A DNA stretch of 64,000 nt from Ciona savignyi (Eukaryota; Chordata; Ascidiacea; Phlebobranchia; Cionidae), in contig CH003106.1 of the NCBI GenBank assembly GCA_000149265.1, positions 1,194,865-1,258,864 of the forward strand, given 5' to 3'. The position numbers were made by a program, and so were the translations under genes. The notes under the pieces were generated by a model. That model worked only from the letters and a program-made list of their open reading frames with translations. It was not told the DNA's origin and made no database searches. This document shows positions 26,601-37,667 of the stretch, one piece after another; within the stretch, counting starts at the first letter, position 1; every line of letters begins with the position of its first letter.

Positions 26601-27528
26601 GCTCCGTTACTTTTTGTTCCATCCATTAATTTACTGCTGTGTTCGGTCGATGTTCGCTCTATACGACGGACACAGCCGTCTCGTCACCGTTGGCTGGTTC
26701 GGTTGTATTACCAAAAGTTAAAATATGTTTTCTTTATTTTTCGTAAAATTATTTTAAATATTTAATGTTTTGTACACGGTTAACATAAGTTTATCAAATT
26801 AAGCATCTTAGATGATTCAATTTATTATTGATGACTCAGCGATAAATGATGCTACGTAAAGTACCGAAACTCAGGTCGGCAATAGCCACTTTCTGTTGTT
26901 GGTTTGTTGGATTATTATTGTTGATGTGATGGCAAATTTATATTGCTGGTTGTCTAGGTGATTAAATACTATATAGATGTTTACCACATTGAGACATATG
27001 ATAAACTTAACTCGTTAAATGGGACGTATACAGAATCAGAAACGTGGCAACAGATTATACATTTCCAAGCTTTTCGTGTCGATACTATCTGCAACATGGT
27101 TGCATCATTTAGTGTTTTTACTGTATTCTGTGTTAGAAAATAATGTGGTCATACATAACTTAAACCACAGGTCTAACTTAGACCAAAAGAATATTATATA
27201 GGATGGCCTATGGAGGACGGCATTTTTACATAAAAAAAGTATGCATGACATCAAGATTAGTTTTGCACTTGTCATTGTAATACTTCTTATACTGGTATAT
27301 GAATTAGTTAATCTGAAAAACAAAGCATTATTGCTTGTAAATTATTCTAAAATATATATATACATCTTTTTTCTGTGTGGCTGTTATCTATGTTACGACA
27401 TGGGTGCCTCTAAATACTACAGGAGCGCTTGGATCACTTAGATTGCTATGGAAAGTAATTCTAACTCTGTCCTAAACACTAATCTCAACCCCAGAATTAA
27501 CTTTAACCCCAACCCTAACATTATTATC
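26601..27528. other. Upstream spacer between divergent PATL1 and DENND11; no gene seen
   Basis: AT-rich with only short open stretches. Just before the gap it carries a run of aaccccaa/aaccctaa-like units (27485-27528). This is short and irregular and is a simple repeat, not a telomere. Confidence 0.45.
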
Positions 27529-27856
27529 NNNNNNNNNNNNNNNNNNNNNNNNNNNNNNNNNNNNNNNNNNNNNNNNNNNNNNNNNNNNNNNNNNNNNNNN
27601 NNNNNNNNNNNNNNNNNNNNNNNNNNNNNNNNNNNNNNNNNNNNNNNNNNNNNNNNNNNNNNNNNNNNNNNNNNNNNNNNNNNNNNNNNNNNNNNNNNNN
27701 NNNNNNNNNNNNNNNNNNNNNNNNNNNNNNNNNNNNNNNNNNNNNNNNNNNNNNNNNNNNNNNNNNNNNNNNNNNNNNNNNNNNNNNNNNNNNNNNNNNN
27801 NNNNNNNNNNNNNNNNNNNNNNNNNNNNNNNNNNNNNNNNNNNNNNNNNNNNNNNN
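27529..27856. other. Assembly gap (N run)
   Basis: 328 unknown bases upstream of DENND11. The left edge is the C/A-rich simple repeat, the likely cause of the gap. Confidence 0.99.
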
Positions 27857-27947
27857 CAGCATTATAAGCAAAAATTAGGATTATTTACTCTTATTTAAAT
27901 GTTAGATAAATGCTTTCAGATCTTACTATAAGGGATTGCACTGCATT

Positions 27948-27966
27948 TTATTTTCTTATTTCTAGT
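27948..27966 (+). promoter_or_regulatory. Candidate trans-splice acceptor upstream of the DENND11 start
   Basis: A pyrimidine-rich tract (tattttcttatttctag) ends in AG at 27965, 67 bases before the DENND11 ATG, with no matching upstream exon seen. Ascidians add a spliced leader to many mRNAs, so this could be an outron acceptor. An ordinary 5' UTR intron whose first exon lies in the gap is equally possible. Confidence 0.35.
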
Positions 27967-28032
27967 GGTGCAAAAACCAACAAACATTTTATAGTACACA
28001 AAAACTTATTCAGGTACGGTACCATAACACAA

Positions 28033-31000
28033 ATGGAAGAAGAAGAGTCTAAACCGCTCTTGTTGGATGATGGAAATGAAAGGGTAACCCCAAGCAACCA
28101 AAGAAGGTCTGGAAGCAAAAAAGTACGAAGTGATGTAGTCGATACATTCAATTCGATCAATCTATTTTTTGATAACAATAAAGCTGAAGAGGAACCAGAC
28201 TCCATTGTTTCTGTGTTTGTTGTTGCTTTTGACACCAGATGTGGTAAGTCAATGTTAATTTCTTGGAAGTAAATATTGCATGTAATGTTTTAAACTAAGC
28301 AAGTAAGTATTTGGTTCAATACAAGCAAGATTAGTCTTGCTTGTATTAAACCTCAATTCCTTGACTTGAGTCTGCATGAGAAATGACTTGGGTTAAATTA
28401 AGAAATCTTTCGTTTAGACCAGTGCTTCTCAAATGGTGCGCCGCGGCGCACTGGTGCGCCACAGGGGTTGGCTAGGTGCGCCACCATTGCATTTCGTAAA
28501 TTTACGACAGAGTGTGCATAGATCATAAACTACTAAATGGTTAGTGTCTATTTCGTTCTTTTTCCATTATAACGTTAGTTGTACATTAACTTTCGAAAAG
28601 CACAGGTCGCTCAAGAAACAGTAATTTCCGTGCGAAGTGCGCCCGTTCGTTTCTTAATATGTCTCGGGTGCGCCACGAGGTCAAAAAGATCGAGAACCAC
28701 TGGTTTAGATGATACTATACAATCAGTTATAGTATGGTATTTTACCAAAACAGAAGATTACTTAATTTAACCCAAGGTCATTTCTGCATGCAGACTCAAA
28801 TATAAGTACTCTTTTGGTAAAATACTATAACTGATTGTATAGTATTGCCAAAACAGAAGATTACTTGATTTAACCCAAGTTCATCTACCATGCAGACTCG
28901 AGTACATTTTGCCAATGAAGCTTGATTTATAATTAAACATTACAAAGTTCAATAACCGAATATTCCATTTAAATCACAAGATGTCTGACTTGAACTTGAC
29001 ATGTTAAAGCTTGAACTTAACCTATATTTCTAATGACTTGATTTAGACTTGTGTATAAGGTAATTCACTGACTTGACTTGTGACTTGGTGAAATTAACAT
29101 TTTTACACAATATAAAACTTTTTTTAGAATGTGTTCTAAATATAAAAGGGGAAAGATTTATTGTAACACATGCCTAAAAAATCAAGAATTTGGCAATTTT
29201 TAATTTTGTATAACCAATTTGAATTCTTCAGTTTAAAAATCCAATTTGTGGTCTGTTTGTTTTTTTAAAAACCAAAATAAATACCAGGTAACATTGTGGA
29301 ATGGTCAACACCATCTGATGTTGATTTGGATAGTGTTGAGTTCAAAGCAATGCCAAGCGGCGCGCACACTGTTGATTCAGATTTCATGTAAGTCTTAAAT
29401 AATTAATTTGTTGCCAGACCTAGACCAGCCTATGCGCAGTTGCTAGCTTAAGTACACTTAATCCCATTGACTCCGTGCGTAATACAGGCATTTTATAAGG
29501 AATTATGATGCCATTACTAAATTATTAAATGTAAAAGTTGGAATGTTATGTTTAAGTTAAAACTATAAACAGGGTTGTGCTATTTAACTTTCTAAAGGTA
29601 TTTTGAAGCCAACCCACTGTGATTGTTTGTCATATTATCATGCTTATAGTTTAGACCTTTTTTTTAAAAAAAAATTCTTGTGTATTATGTTATAAATTCA
29701 GCTTTTTATATGTATCCTAGGAAAAAAGAGTAGGCCTATAGTATGGGTGAACTGTTCAAGGTGTACATAACGTGTATTTATATTATTACTGACCAAAAAA
29801 AACACATTGTAAATCAGAGATGTGCTTATAGGCATATCTGAATTAGTTTTTATAATAGAATTATTCTTTTTCCAATTTTTAACAGCGAAAATAAACTTAC
29901 AGCAAGCAAAAAAGTCCTTAGCTAAATTAATTATAAACTTTGGTATTTTAAACTTAGGAACCTTCTAGAAAGGTCAGAGCAAATAATGTTTACTGTGCAA
30001 TTTTTTAACTTGTGCTGTTGGAAAAGTGCCGCATAATCTAATGTAAGGGTATAGTAGCTTTTGACGCAGAGTTTGCACTTACAATAAGGTTTCCACAATG
30101 ATACCAATTATTCTATTAAAGATATTTCCGCCTAAACAACCTCTTCGGATTAAGTTGTTTTGAAAAGATGAGGATAAATTCGGTGGAAGAAAGAGGAGTT
30201 CGGATGAAATCTGTTGGGATCCTTGCTTCCACCTACACAACACTGTTCAGACATATGCAGTTTCTTGAGATGCAAGTTAGGTTGGTTTTGCTGGTTGTGA
30301 ATTGTTAAGATGTTTGTAAATTTTCTTACCAACGAACCATGTTTTGTTATCAAATAATAAGTGATGAAGTGTAACAATGACAGAAAAATTTAGTACATTA
30401 TATTAAATACGGCATACGACATAATCAGTTAACAATTATTTAGGATCAATTTGTTTTAAAACCTAAATAAAGTTCATATCATTAATATGCTATTTACATG
30501 GGTAGGCTAAAAGATGACAAGTCCAAAATCAGTCGCTTTTTACTATTATAGTCACTTCTACCATTGGGTAAAGAATTTAACTTGCGTAAAGTATATAGTT
30601 AGTGGAGGTAAACAACATATTATTATATGGTTGCAGTTATATGTAAATAATGTATGTGGCGAACAATCAGAGGCTCAGAGCTAATTCCAAATTATGAAAT
30701 CTAGTTTTATCTACAATCTTAAAAGTAAACGAGATTGTTTAATTGTTCCTGAAAGCAACTGTGACATTTTGATGTCTAGACTATTATTGAAATGGTGGAG
30801 CCATTGCCTTATACTGAAGCAAAAAGTAAGATTATATGGCAAAGATTAAATGACAATATCCACTACCTCAGTCCTCAGTACTATGGTTTGACTCCGTGCT
30901 TTTAAATCATATTTTTTACTTTTAACGTGTCGAATTTCTCTGGGGAGTTTAAATTGCCATCGCTGACTAAATTGTTATTAATAATTTAGCACCTGTTAGG

Positions 31001-34000
31001 ATGGAATCCAATATTAAACCACAGATTTATAGTTTTTTCTCCAGTTTTCGCCAGATCATGTGATCAATGCTGTGTGTATTTTTGTTTTACACTCCATATT
31101 TTTAATCCAACTTTATTTGCTGATTTTAACATTTCATCTGTTTACGGAAAATGTAATTTGCTTGCAACGTAGTCATTCTTTTCTTATTAAACCCTATACA
31201 AAGTGTAAGTGAGTGTCAGAACATGCAGCCTTTACATGTTCTCTAGGCGCACCATTAATTTAGTTGATGTTTTTTATTAAAAAATACGCTAATTTCAGGG
31301 TATGCTGCATACCCTAGCAGAATTTCAGGGTAGGCTGGCAACACCCCCATCCAGCGTCACTGTGACTGATTATAAGAACCTAAACACAATAGCCATCATT
31401 GTTTTCTCAAGGCACCATCTGCAGACACCAGGAAACTACTCTCAGCTGGAGGAGTTCTATAAGGACAGACATGGTGTTTTACCACCACTGACCAACCAAC
31501 CAACACTTGATAGGAATCATACTATGAATGGAAATCAATTCCCAGTTATGAAGGTAAAGTTATGGGTCCCAGTTACAAATGTAGATAATGGCCAGTTATA
31601 AGGGTGAGGTATAGACTATCGGTCATGATGAAAAAACTGCAAAAACAAATAAGATCCAACCTAACACAACATTGTTAAACTTTTTTACTAATTTCTGTTT
31701 TCCGGAAATAGATAAATCACCTTAGGCAAAGTTAGTATTTGTGACCCTTATTTTAATTCAATCTTTGAGGTATAACTCCAACTTAGTCTACAGACTTCTC
31801 AACTTTTCAATACAGTATAGTAGACTTTACATAAATTCCAGTATTTAAACTGTACCGATAAAAACAGTACATAATAAGTATTATTATGTACTATTTTCCT
31901 ACCCACCAAACCTGCTTTCCAAGTCCTTGTGAACTTGTTTGAACTTAGGAGTTTACAAGCAAGCCCGAGTCAATATTTAACTATTCCTCTGCATTTGTTT
32001 AATCAATTATACATGGAATTGACCTGGGAGTAAGAAATTTGCTTCCCAATTTTGTATCACCCAATTTGGGATGAATAATGCATGAAATCATAATATAAAT
32101 GTAAAAATATCTTGGTATATTCCGTAGGCTACCTACTGTGTATAATTTATTCAAATTGCTGTATAAGTGTAGGGTTATACAATAGGAAATCATCTGCTAA
32201 TTTTTTATCTTATGATGATTGTTTTGTTTGGAAAGTGTTTTAATCCAATCATCTGTACATCATCTGTATTTTTAAAATTTTGGATTTGTAAGGAGGCTTT
32301 AGACACAAAGAAAAGGAATAGAAACATTTGTCAGAAACTCAGAAAAAATAAACTTTGTTGAGAAAGCTGTTGGATTAGGCGGTAGTTAGAGCGAATTTTT
32401 ATTTAAAGTGTTATTGATATGTTTGGCGGCCATTTCTTTTACATTGCAATGTCAACGCAATCATATCAGAATGACACCTGATCACTACATCAAAACAGCA
32501 TAATTGAATTTGCAGAATACTAATTGCGACACTTCATACAGAGTGGGGTGGGTGTGCTGCCAAGAGCAGCAAGACACAATTTTTACCACTGCTGAGATGT
32601 AGTACTTCATAAATTCCCTTTTCTTATATACTCTCCATCATAAACATGGTGCGATTAGCAATTCCATGGTGCACTTGGCGCACCTGATATCTTTTAATTT
32701 TGCATGGCTTTCGTTATTCAATTTACAGCTCTATGTACCCGCTGTACCAACAACCAAGTTACATTTCTGTATTACAGATCACGCACCCAGCAGGCTGTTT
32801 CTCTCAGTTTATTAAATTTTTCGGAGAGAATATCTTCGTGCTCTGGAAGCTAATGCTGCTGGGGAAGAGGATTTTATTTTTCTCCCCTCCGCCCATCGGC
32901 GTGGTTTGCTATCGTGGTGAGCTCATAGGATGTGTTATGGTAATGTGCAATAACCCAAACGAAAATTCTATTCCTGCCAAGCATGGGCAAAAGATTCCCT
33001 ACCGTGCAAGGTCAAAATATATGTTATTTATGCATTCCGTCATTTTATTACAGTTACACTTCTAATAGTGTTATATAACTGACTAGCATACAAGTTATGT
33101 TTTTATGCAGGCAATGATTTTTAAACTATTGAAAACTAGGATAAATACCATGCAGCATGCATATCCAGTGGATCGATGATGTAATTTGCATTGCGGTAAT
33201 CGCTTATTTTCGAGTTTGCTGTCCTGAAGTAAAAGAATTCATTAATCACATGATGCACAGTATTGATCCTACATGCTTGTTGCTTTTAAGTTATAATGAA
33301 AAACAATAATTTCATTTCTTTTTAGGGTCATTTTTAAAAAGCCTTATGAAGAACCTTATTTTTTAACCAAACATGACTTTCATTTAATTCTTATTAGCAT
33401 TTTTTTCTGTTATAATTTGTATCCCTAGCTTAATATTTCAAGTATGATAGTATCATTAATTGGTACCGTAACTCATGTAAAGTGATTTATGTCACTTAAT
33501 AATGTAGTGTACCCCCACCCAAAGTACTAGATATTCTTTATGTAATTTCAATGTATATTTCTTCCAGTGTACTGTGCTTGCTGTCTTGGTAAAATAACTG
33601 TGGAAGGATTTGAGCCAAAATCTCCAAAACCGTATTTCTACGTCAACGTGGCTGATATAGAACAACTGGAGAATGAAGCAAACTACATTGCTTGTAAGAG
33701 GTGTTCAATGTGTGTATGACGTATTATCCTAGCTCTAACACATACCAGTAATTTGAAAATTTATACTATATACCAGTAATTAGATAATTCATACTATATA
33801 TACGGCTAAATACCCGTAATTTAATAATTCATACCATATACCAGTAATTTGATAATTCCTTCCCTACCATATACTAGTAATTTGATAATCCATACCATAT
33901 ACCAATAATTTAATAATTTATGGCACTTTAAGGTACTTCCATAACAAATACCACATTATCTGTTCTTTAATTGTTTTGTTTTACTTAATCTATAAAAATA

Positions 34001-36216
34001 TTAAATATACACTTTTCACTTTATTTAGTGAAAGTCATGTTTGTCCCCGTGAATGGGAAAATAAAGGGGGTTAACACACGGGCAATCGCCAGATCACCTC
34101 GCACCCACCGTCGGGTTACCGTAGCTATTGCAGTGTGTTGTGTATGATTCACATGTTCCTTTTTGGTAGAACCCATTAATCCACTGGGTTCAGGCAATGT
34201 CCGTAAAGTGCTTTGCCCAAGGACACAACCGACGAGTTAGTGACCAGTTTCGTATTTTCAACCTTTCGGTTTGAAGGTGTCACACTAAACCACCAGACTA
34301 ACCGGTTGGACAAATTTAAAAGTTTTAATATACAGACAACCTTTTCTACTTAAGGTACGACTGAGCGGATATTCCAGGAGAAGCAGCATTTATATGATAT
34401 CTATGTTGACAATCAGGTTGTAAAACCTACCAATCAACAATACAAAGACCTTCTTAAGGTCAATAGGCTGGATAAGGAGAAATATCAAAACTTACTTAAC
34501 CACAGGTTAGCATACTGTTGATTTGTCTTTTTTAATCGTATGATGATTGTTTTAGGATATTCATGTTTATCCCCGTGAATGGGAAAAACAAGGGTGTTAA
34601 CACACGGGCAATCGTCAGATCACCTCGCGCCTACCGTCGGGTTACGAGAGCTATTGTAGTGTGTTATGTTTAATTCACACATTCCTTTAATAAGCCGCCA
34701 GGTGGTAGGAAAACGCAATGGGAGTATGAAAAATCTTTTTTACTGACGGTTCTCTGTGCGACCAATGAATTAACTGCACAGCCTTGTTTGAGTTTGGTGA
34801 AATGTCCTAACTCTCAAAGACCTACCAATAATTCAACCAGTGTCTTAATGTTTTTGGCTTTGTAACGACTTATGAAACTGATAAGACAGGAAATTAATGT
34901 TAAAAATGTACAGGTTTCCGATGTTTGTACCTGCAGAATCCTAGGGTGGTTATTTAACTCACTGTGTGCAGTTTTAGACTTTAAATGCTCACAGTCGAGT
35001 TGTTGTAATGCAACAGATTTCCGTACATGTGCAATAGATTAAATGCAACGTATACGCAAAGTACCACATTGCTTCACATACGTGGTACCGAGAAGCTTGT
35101 TTCTTGCTCTTTTCTTTTACTTGGTTGAAAACGTAGAGATTTATGTAACACCTTTTATCAATGCTTATCCACCAGCCAGTGATTTGTTAGTTAGCAATAC
35201 AGTGTATTTAATATTTCACATAATTTTTAAACATCCATTTTTGTCTACTGATCAGAGCCAACGTTATACTTACCTGGCAAAACCATTTTATTTGTAGAAT
35301 GGATTTGTTGTTCCATCAAGGCATTGGGGACAATAATCTTCCAACTGAAGAAGAAGTTTATCAATCGTATGTTTTTTTCCTTTATTTAAATTTCGTGTTG
35401 TATTTCTAAGTAGAGTTAAACTTATCACAAACAAGTTTTTTTTTTATAATAAAGCACCAAAGTATAATGTTTTTGCACTATTAGTAAAAATCAACCAGTT
35501 CAATCATGATGTGTTTTTTAAACAAAATATAAGTGTATTTCATGTTAATTTTGTGCAAAACTATCTCTGAACTAGAAAATGGTAATTCCTGCCAGTCAAA
35601 AGACAGTATATTCGAAATTTAGAGTTTATACAGTTTATGTATAAAAATCATGTCTTAACAAAACAGTTGTCAAGGCCCAAAGGCGGAAATAAAAAACTCC
35701 CGAAAAAAAGCACTCTAGCGACATTGGGGTTTTAGGACCATTTGAATGAGCCTCAGATTAAATTTCTGTATTTCGGTAGTTTCTTATTTCCACCTTTGGG
35801 CCTTGACAACTGTTGTCGCTAGAGTGCTTTAGCACTTAGGAAAATATTCAGGTTTACGTAGTTCCATTATTTCCGCCTTTCAGTAGCGCCTGTTGCCTTT
35901 GTTCTATGTAAATCCTACAATCGAATTATATTGTTTACCATCTGATGAAACCCAGGCAAACCGTTGTTTTTTTGCATAATTTTTGTAAATGTTATTAAAT
36001 TACCGTTTTCGCTGTAGATACTTCATCCACCAAAACAATCAGCTGTTTGAAACCTTACGCGATGCCGCGTCATCACATGACCGGACTTTAACCGAAGATC
36101 ACATCAAAGCAATGGGACTTGACCCAGTCGGCGACCGCCATTTTATAATGGACTTGTTGGAATTGTACGCCATTGATGTTATGCTGGTGGTTGATAATCC
36201 TTGCTGCCCCGTGTAA
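28033..36216 (+). CDS. DENND11: DENN domain-containing protein 11 (LCHN), complete, 9 exons
   Basis: Exons 28033-28243, 29288-29387, 30122-30280, 31412-31553, 32778-32916, 33568-33693, 34355-34505, 35298-35366 and 36018-36216 (TAA). Phases close over 1296 nt, giving 431 residues against about 455 in human (from memory). Conserved blocks in order: an N-terminal acidic stretch, '[16 protein letters not shown]', 'RMKSVGIL' followed by an LxRxMxFLE helix, '[12 protein letters not shown]', '[17 protein letters not shown]', '[19 protein letters not shown]', '[15 protein letters not shown]', 'YDIYVDNQ', and a C-terminus with '[11 protein letters not shown]' and 'VVDNPCCPV'. LCHN is a DENN-fold protein thought to act as a guanine nucleotide exchange factor for Rab-type GTPases; its substrate is not settled. 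The exon 3/4 junction was chosen because donor 30281 and acceptor 31412 restore '[11 protein letters not shown]', which matches the family. AATAAA lies at 36397. Confidence 0.95.
28318..28347. repeat. Small palindrome in DENND11 intron 1
   Basis: Arms aatacaagcaaga and tcttgcttgtatt are exact inverse copies (13 bp) around a 4-bp loop. Confidence 0.7.
28368..28902. repeat. Foldback/duplication cluster around a hAT MITE in DENND11 intron 1
   Basis: The arm at 28368-28402 (gagtctgcatgagaaatg and onward) recurs inverted at about 28763-28797. The segment aaaacagaagattactt is repeated directly near 28748 and 28850. A further inverted pair, aatcagttatagtat near 28718 and actataactgatt near 28822, sits between. 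The MITE at 28420-28702 splits the structure. Confidence 0.7.
28420..28702. mobile_element. hAT MITE, short sister of the element at 1777-3112
   Basis: Termini cagtgcttctcaaatgg and cgagaaccactg. The 8-bp target duplication is gtttagac/gtttagat (28412-28419, 28703-28710; one mismatch). It lacks the nested element found in the 1777 copy and about 100 bp of interior after gtaatttc. Confidence 0.9.
33746..33925. repeat. Tandem repeat, about 33-bp units, in DENND11 intron 6
   Basis: Five to six units of the form taccagtaatttgataattca followed by taccatat-like spacers. The array begins about 50 bp after exon 33568-33693. Confidence 0.8.
34028..34311 (-). repeat. tRNA-derived SINE, near full length (minus)
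   Basis: Runs from catgtttgtccccgtgaat through aaagggggttaacacacggg, gtcgggttaccgtagctatt and tgcccaaggacacaacc to the head ccaccagactaaccggttgg. It lies immediately upstream of the branch/acceptor region of DENND11 exon 34355-34505. Confidence 0.9.
34556..34696 (-). repeat. SINE tail, truncated before its core (minus)
   Basis: gatattcatgtttatcccc, gggcaatcgtcagatcacc and gtcgggttacgagagc, ending near cctttaataagc. It lies about 50 bp inside the intron after DENND11 exon 34355-34505. Confidence 0.85.
35008..35200 (+). repeat. Segmental copy of the DENND11 3' end, in the intron before exon 35298-35366
   Basis: From gatttccgtacatgtgcaat through aagtaccacattgcttcac to aacaccttttatcaatgc it matches 36276-36460 closely. 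Differences are scattered substitutions and a small indel near gttgaaaac. Confidence 0.85.
35664..35882. repeat. Interleaved inverted repeats (A B A' B' order) in the last DENND11 intron
   Basis: A (35664-35692, cagttgtcaaggcccaaagg and onward) pairs with A' (35783-35812). B (35707-35722, aaagcactctagcgac) pairs with B' (35815-35830). A third partial A'-like segment, ttatttccgcctttcag, follows at 35866-35882. This is likely a decayed MITE with duplicated ends. Confidence 0.75.
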
Positions 36217-36275
36217 AGCCGAATTCATCTTCCATTGGCCAAATACTCAACGAACTTATGGAATGCCTTGTTCCG

Positions 36276-36460
36276 TGCAGATTTCCGTACATGTGCAATA
36301 GATTTAATGCAACGTATACGCAAAGTACCACATTGCTTCACATACGTGGTACAGAGAAGCTTGTTTCTTGCACTTTTCTTTTACTTAGTTGGAAACAATA
36401 AAGTAAAGTTTACGTAACACCTTTTATCAACGCTTTATCCCCCAGCCACCAGTTTCTTTG
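36276..36460 (+). repeat. DENND11 3' UTR segment duplicated at 35008-35200
   Basis: It starts 60 bp after the stop codon and includes the AATAAA at 36397-36402. That motif is altered in the intronic copy, which has aaaacgtagag there. Confidence 0.85.
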
Positions 36461-37660
36461 TTGATATCGCTCATTAGACCAAATATTTCTTGGAAGCTAG
36501 CCTTCCTTTTTTATTTCAAATGCCCTTATTGATGTAGTTGTGTTTGCAAAAGTAAGCGCTTTCGTTGCACTTTTCACATCAGCAGAAGCTCGTTACACAA
36601 GTCACGTTCATGAACTCACCCCAGGCGTGCCATTAAATGTCAAGAAACGTAATATCCGGTGAGGTCCATTTCCATGCTCGTGTATGTAGCGCTGACGGTT
36701 TTGCGTGTATTGTGTCTTCCTAACTGACTGTTTACCCCGCTATCTCTCTCTAGTTGCCTGTCAAGCATGATTCTTATTTTCATATGTTTTTGTTTTCACA
36801 GAGCAAACACTGCAGCTTCTATTTATGGTAAATGACGTAGCTTCACAATTGTAGCGTTTTTGTTTATACTTCACAATCTATACAAATAGACCCTTCACAA
36901 CGTGAGCGTTCCATCTTTAGCTGGTGCTTATATGTAATCTTGTACAATTTTATTTTGATTTTTCATCAAATACGTGATTCCGAATCTATGCCAACGTGAT
37001 GTTATTAAACTAGAACCGAACTATTTATTGTTGGGTGTTTTGACTTCAAAGGACGCACGATTTTGATACCATTCCTTATGATGGAAGATTGCTCTTTACA
37101 GGTCATTACTTTACTCGTTTAGTTTTGTTGCGATGCCTCTTTAATATTACAGGATCGCTTTGAGAGGTAAAGTTAGGATTGGAGTTCAAAAGTTTTGCAA
37201 TTTTTAATTAAGATGATGCATTTTGACGAAAGTTTCTGACGGCTGGAAAAAGTTAGTTTAGTATGTCAGATCTTCTATTTTTTAAACGTTTCGCTGCCAA
37301 TATTACAAATGAGAATTTTTTTATTTTATCGCTAATTAGATATCCTTTGTCGTTAAAAAAAACAACTTTCAACACGAGGTCTATTCTTTACAGTATTTCA
37401 ATCTGTTTTGATGATGGGTAAAATATGACAAATGTTTATATGTAACTTACGTAGATAAGACGGTTCTGCCAATAACACATTTACATGTCAGTGACAGGTT
37501 GTTTCTGCGACAGACAATACACAGCGTAACTCGCTCTTTATGTTTAAACAGCCCCATAGTTATATTTCTTTCATTCAAAGGAAACCTGTATAGTTGAAGA
37601 GGCCTAAATTGACGGAGGTGAAGCAATAGGTATTGATTTCTAAAAACTTTTTTAATCTGT
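36461..37660. other. Spacer between DENND11 and globin; no gene seen
   Basis: No ORF of coding character and no recognised repeat. It presumably contains the globin promoter. Confidence 0.45.
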
Positions 37661-37667
37661 CAGCAAA

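Noticed and set aside
27480..27528. Telomere-like ccctaa units next to a gap
   Set aside because: Only a few irregular units, in the middle of a gene-bearing scaffold; treated as simple repeat.
32700..32777. Upstream in-frame extension of DENND11 exon 32778-32916
   Set aside because: Acceptor at 32777 gives the conserved 'MK/ITHPAGC' join; the extension has no family match.
33746..33925. Regularly spaced repeats that could suggest a CRISPR array
   Set aside because: The units are contiguous and imperfect, with no unique spacers, and lie in an intron of a eukaryotic gene.
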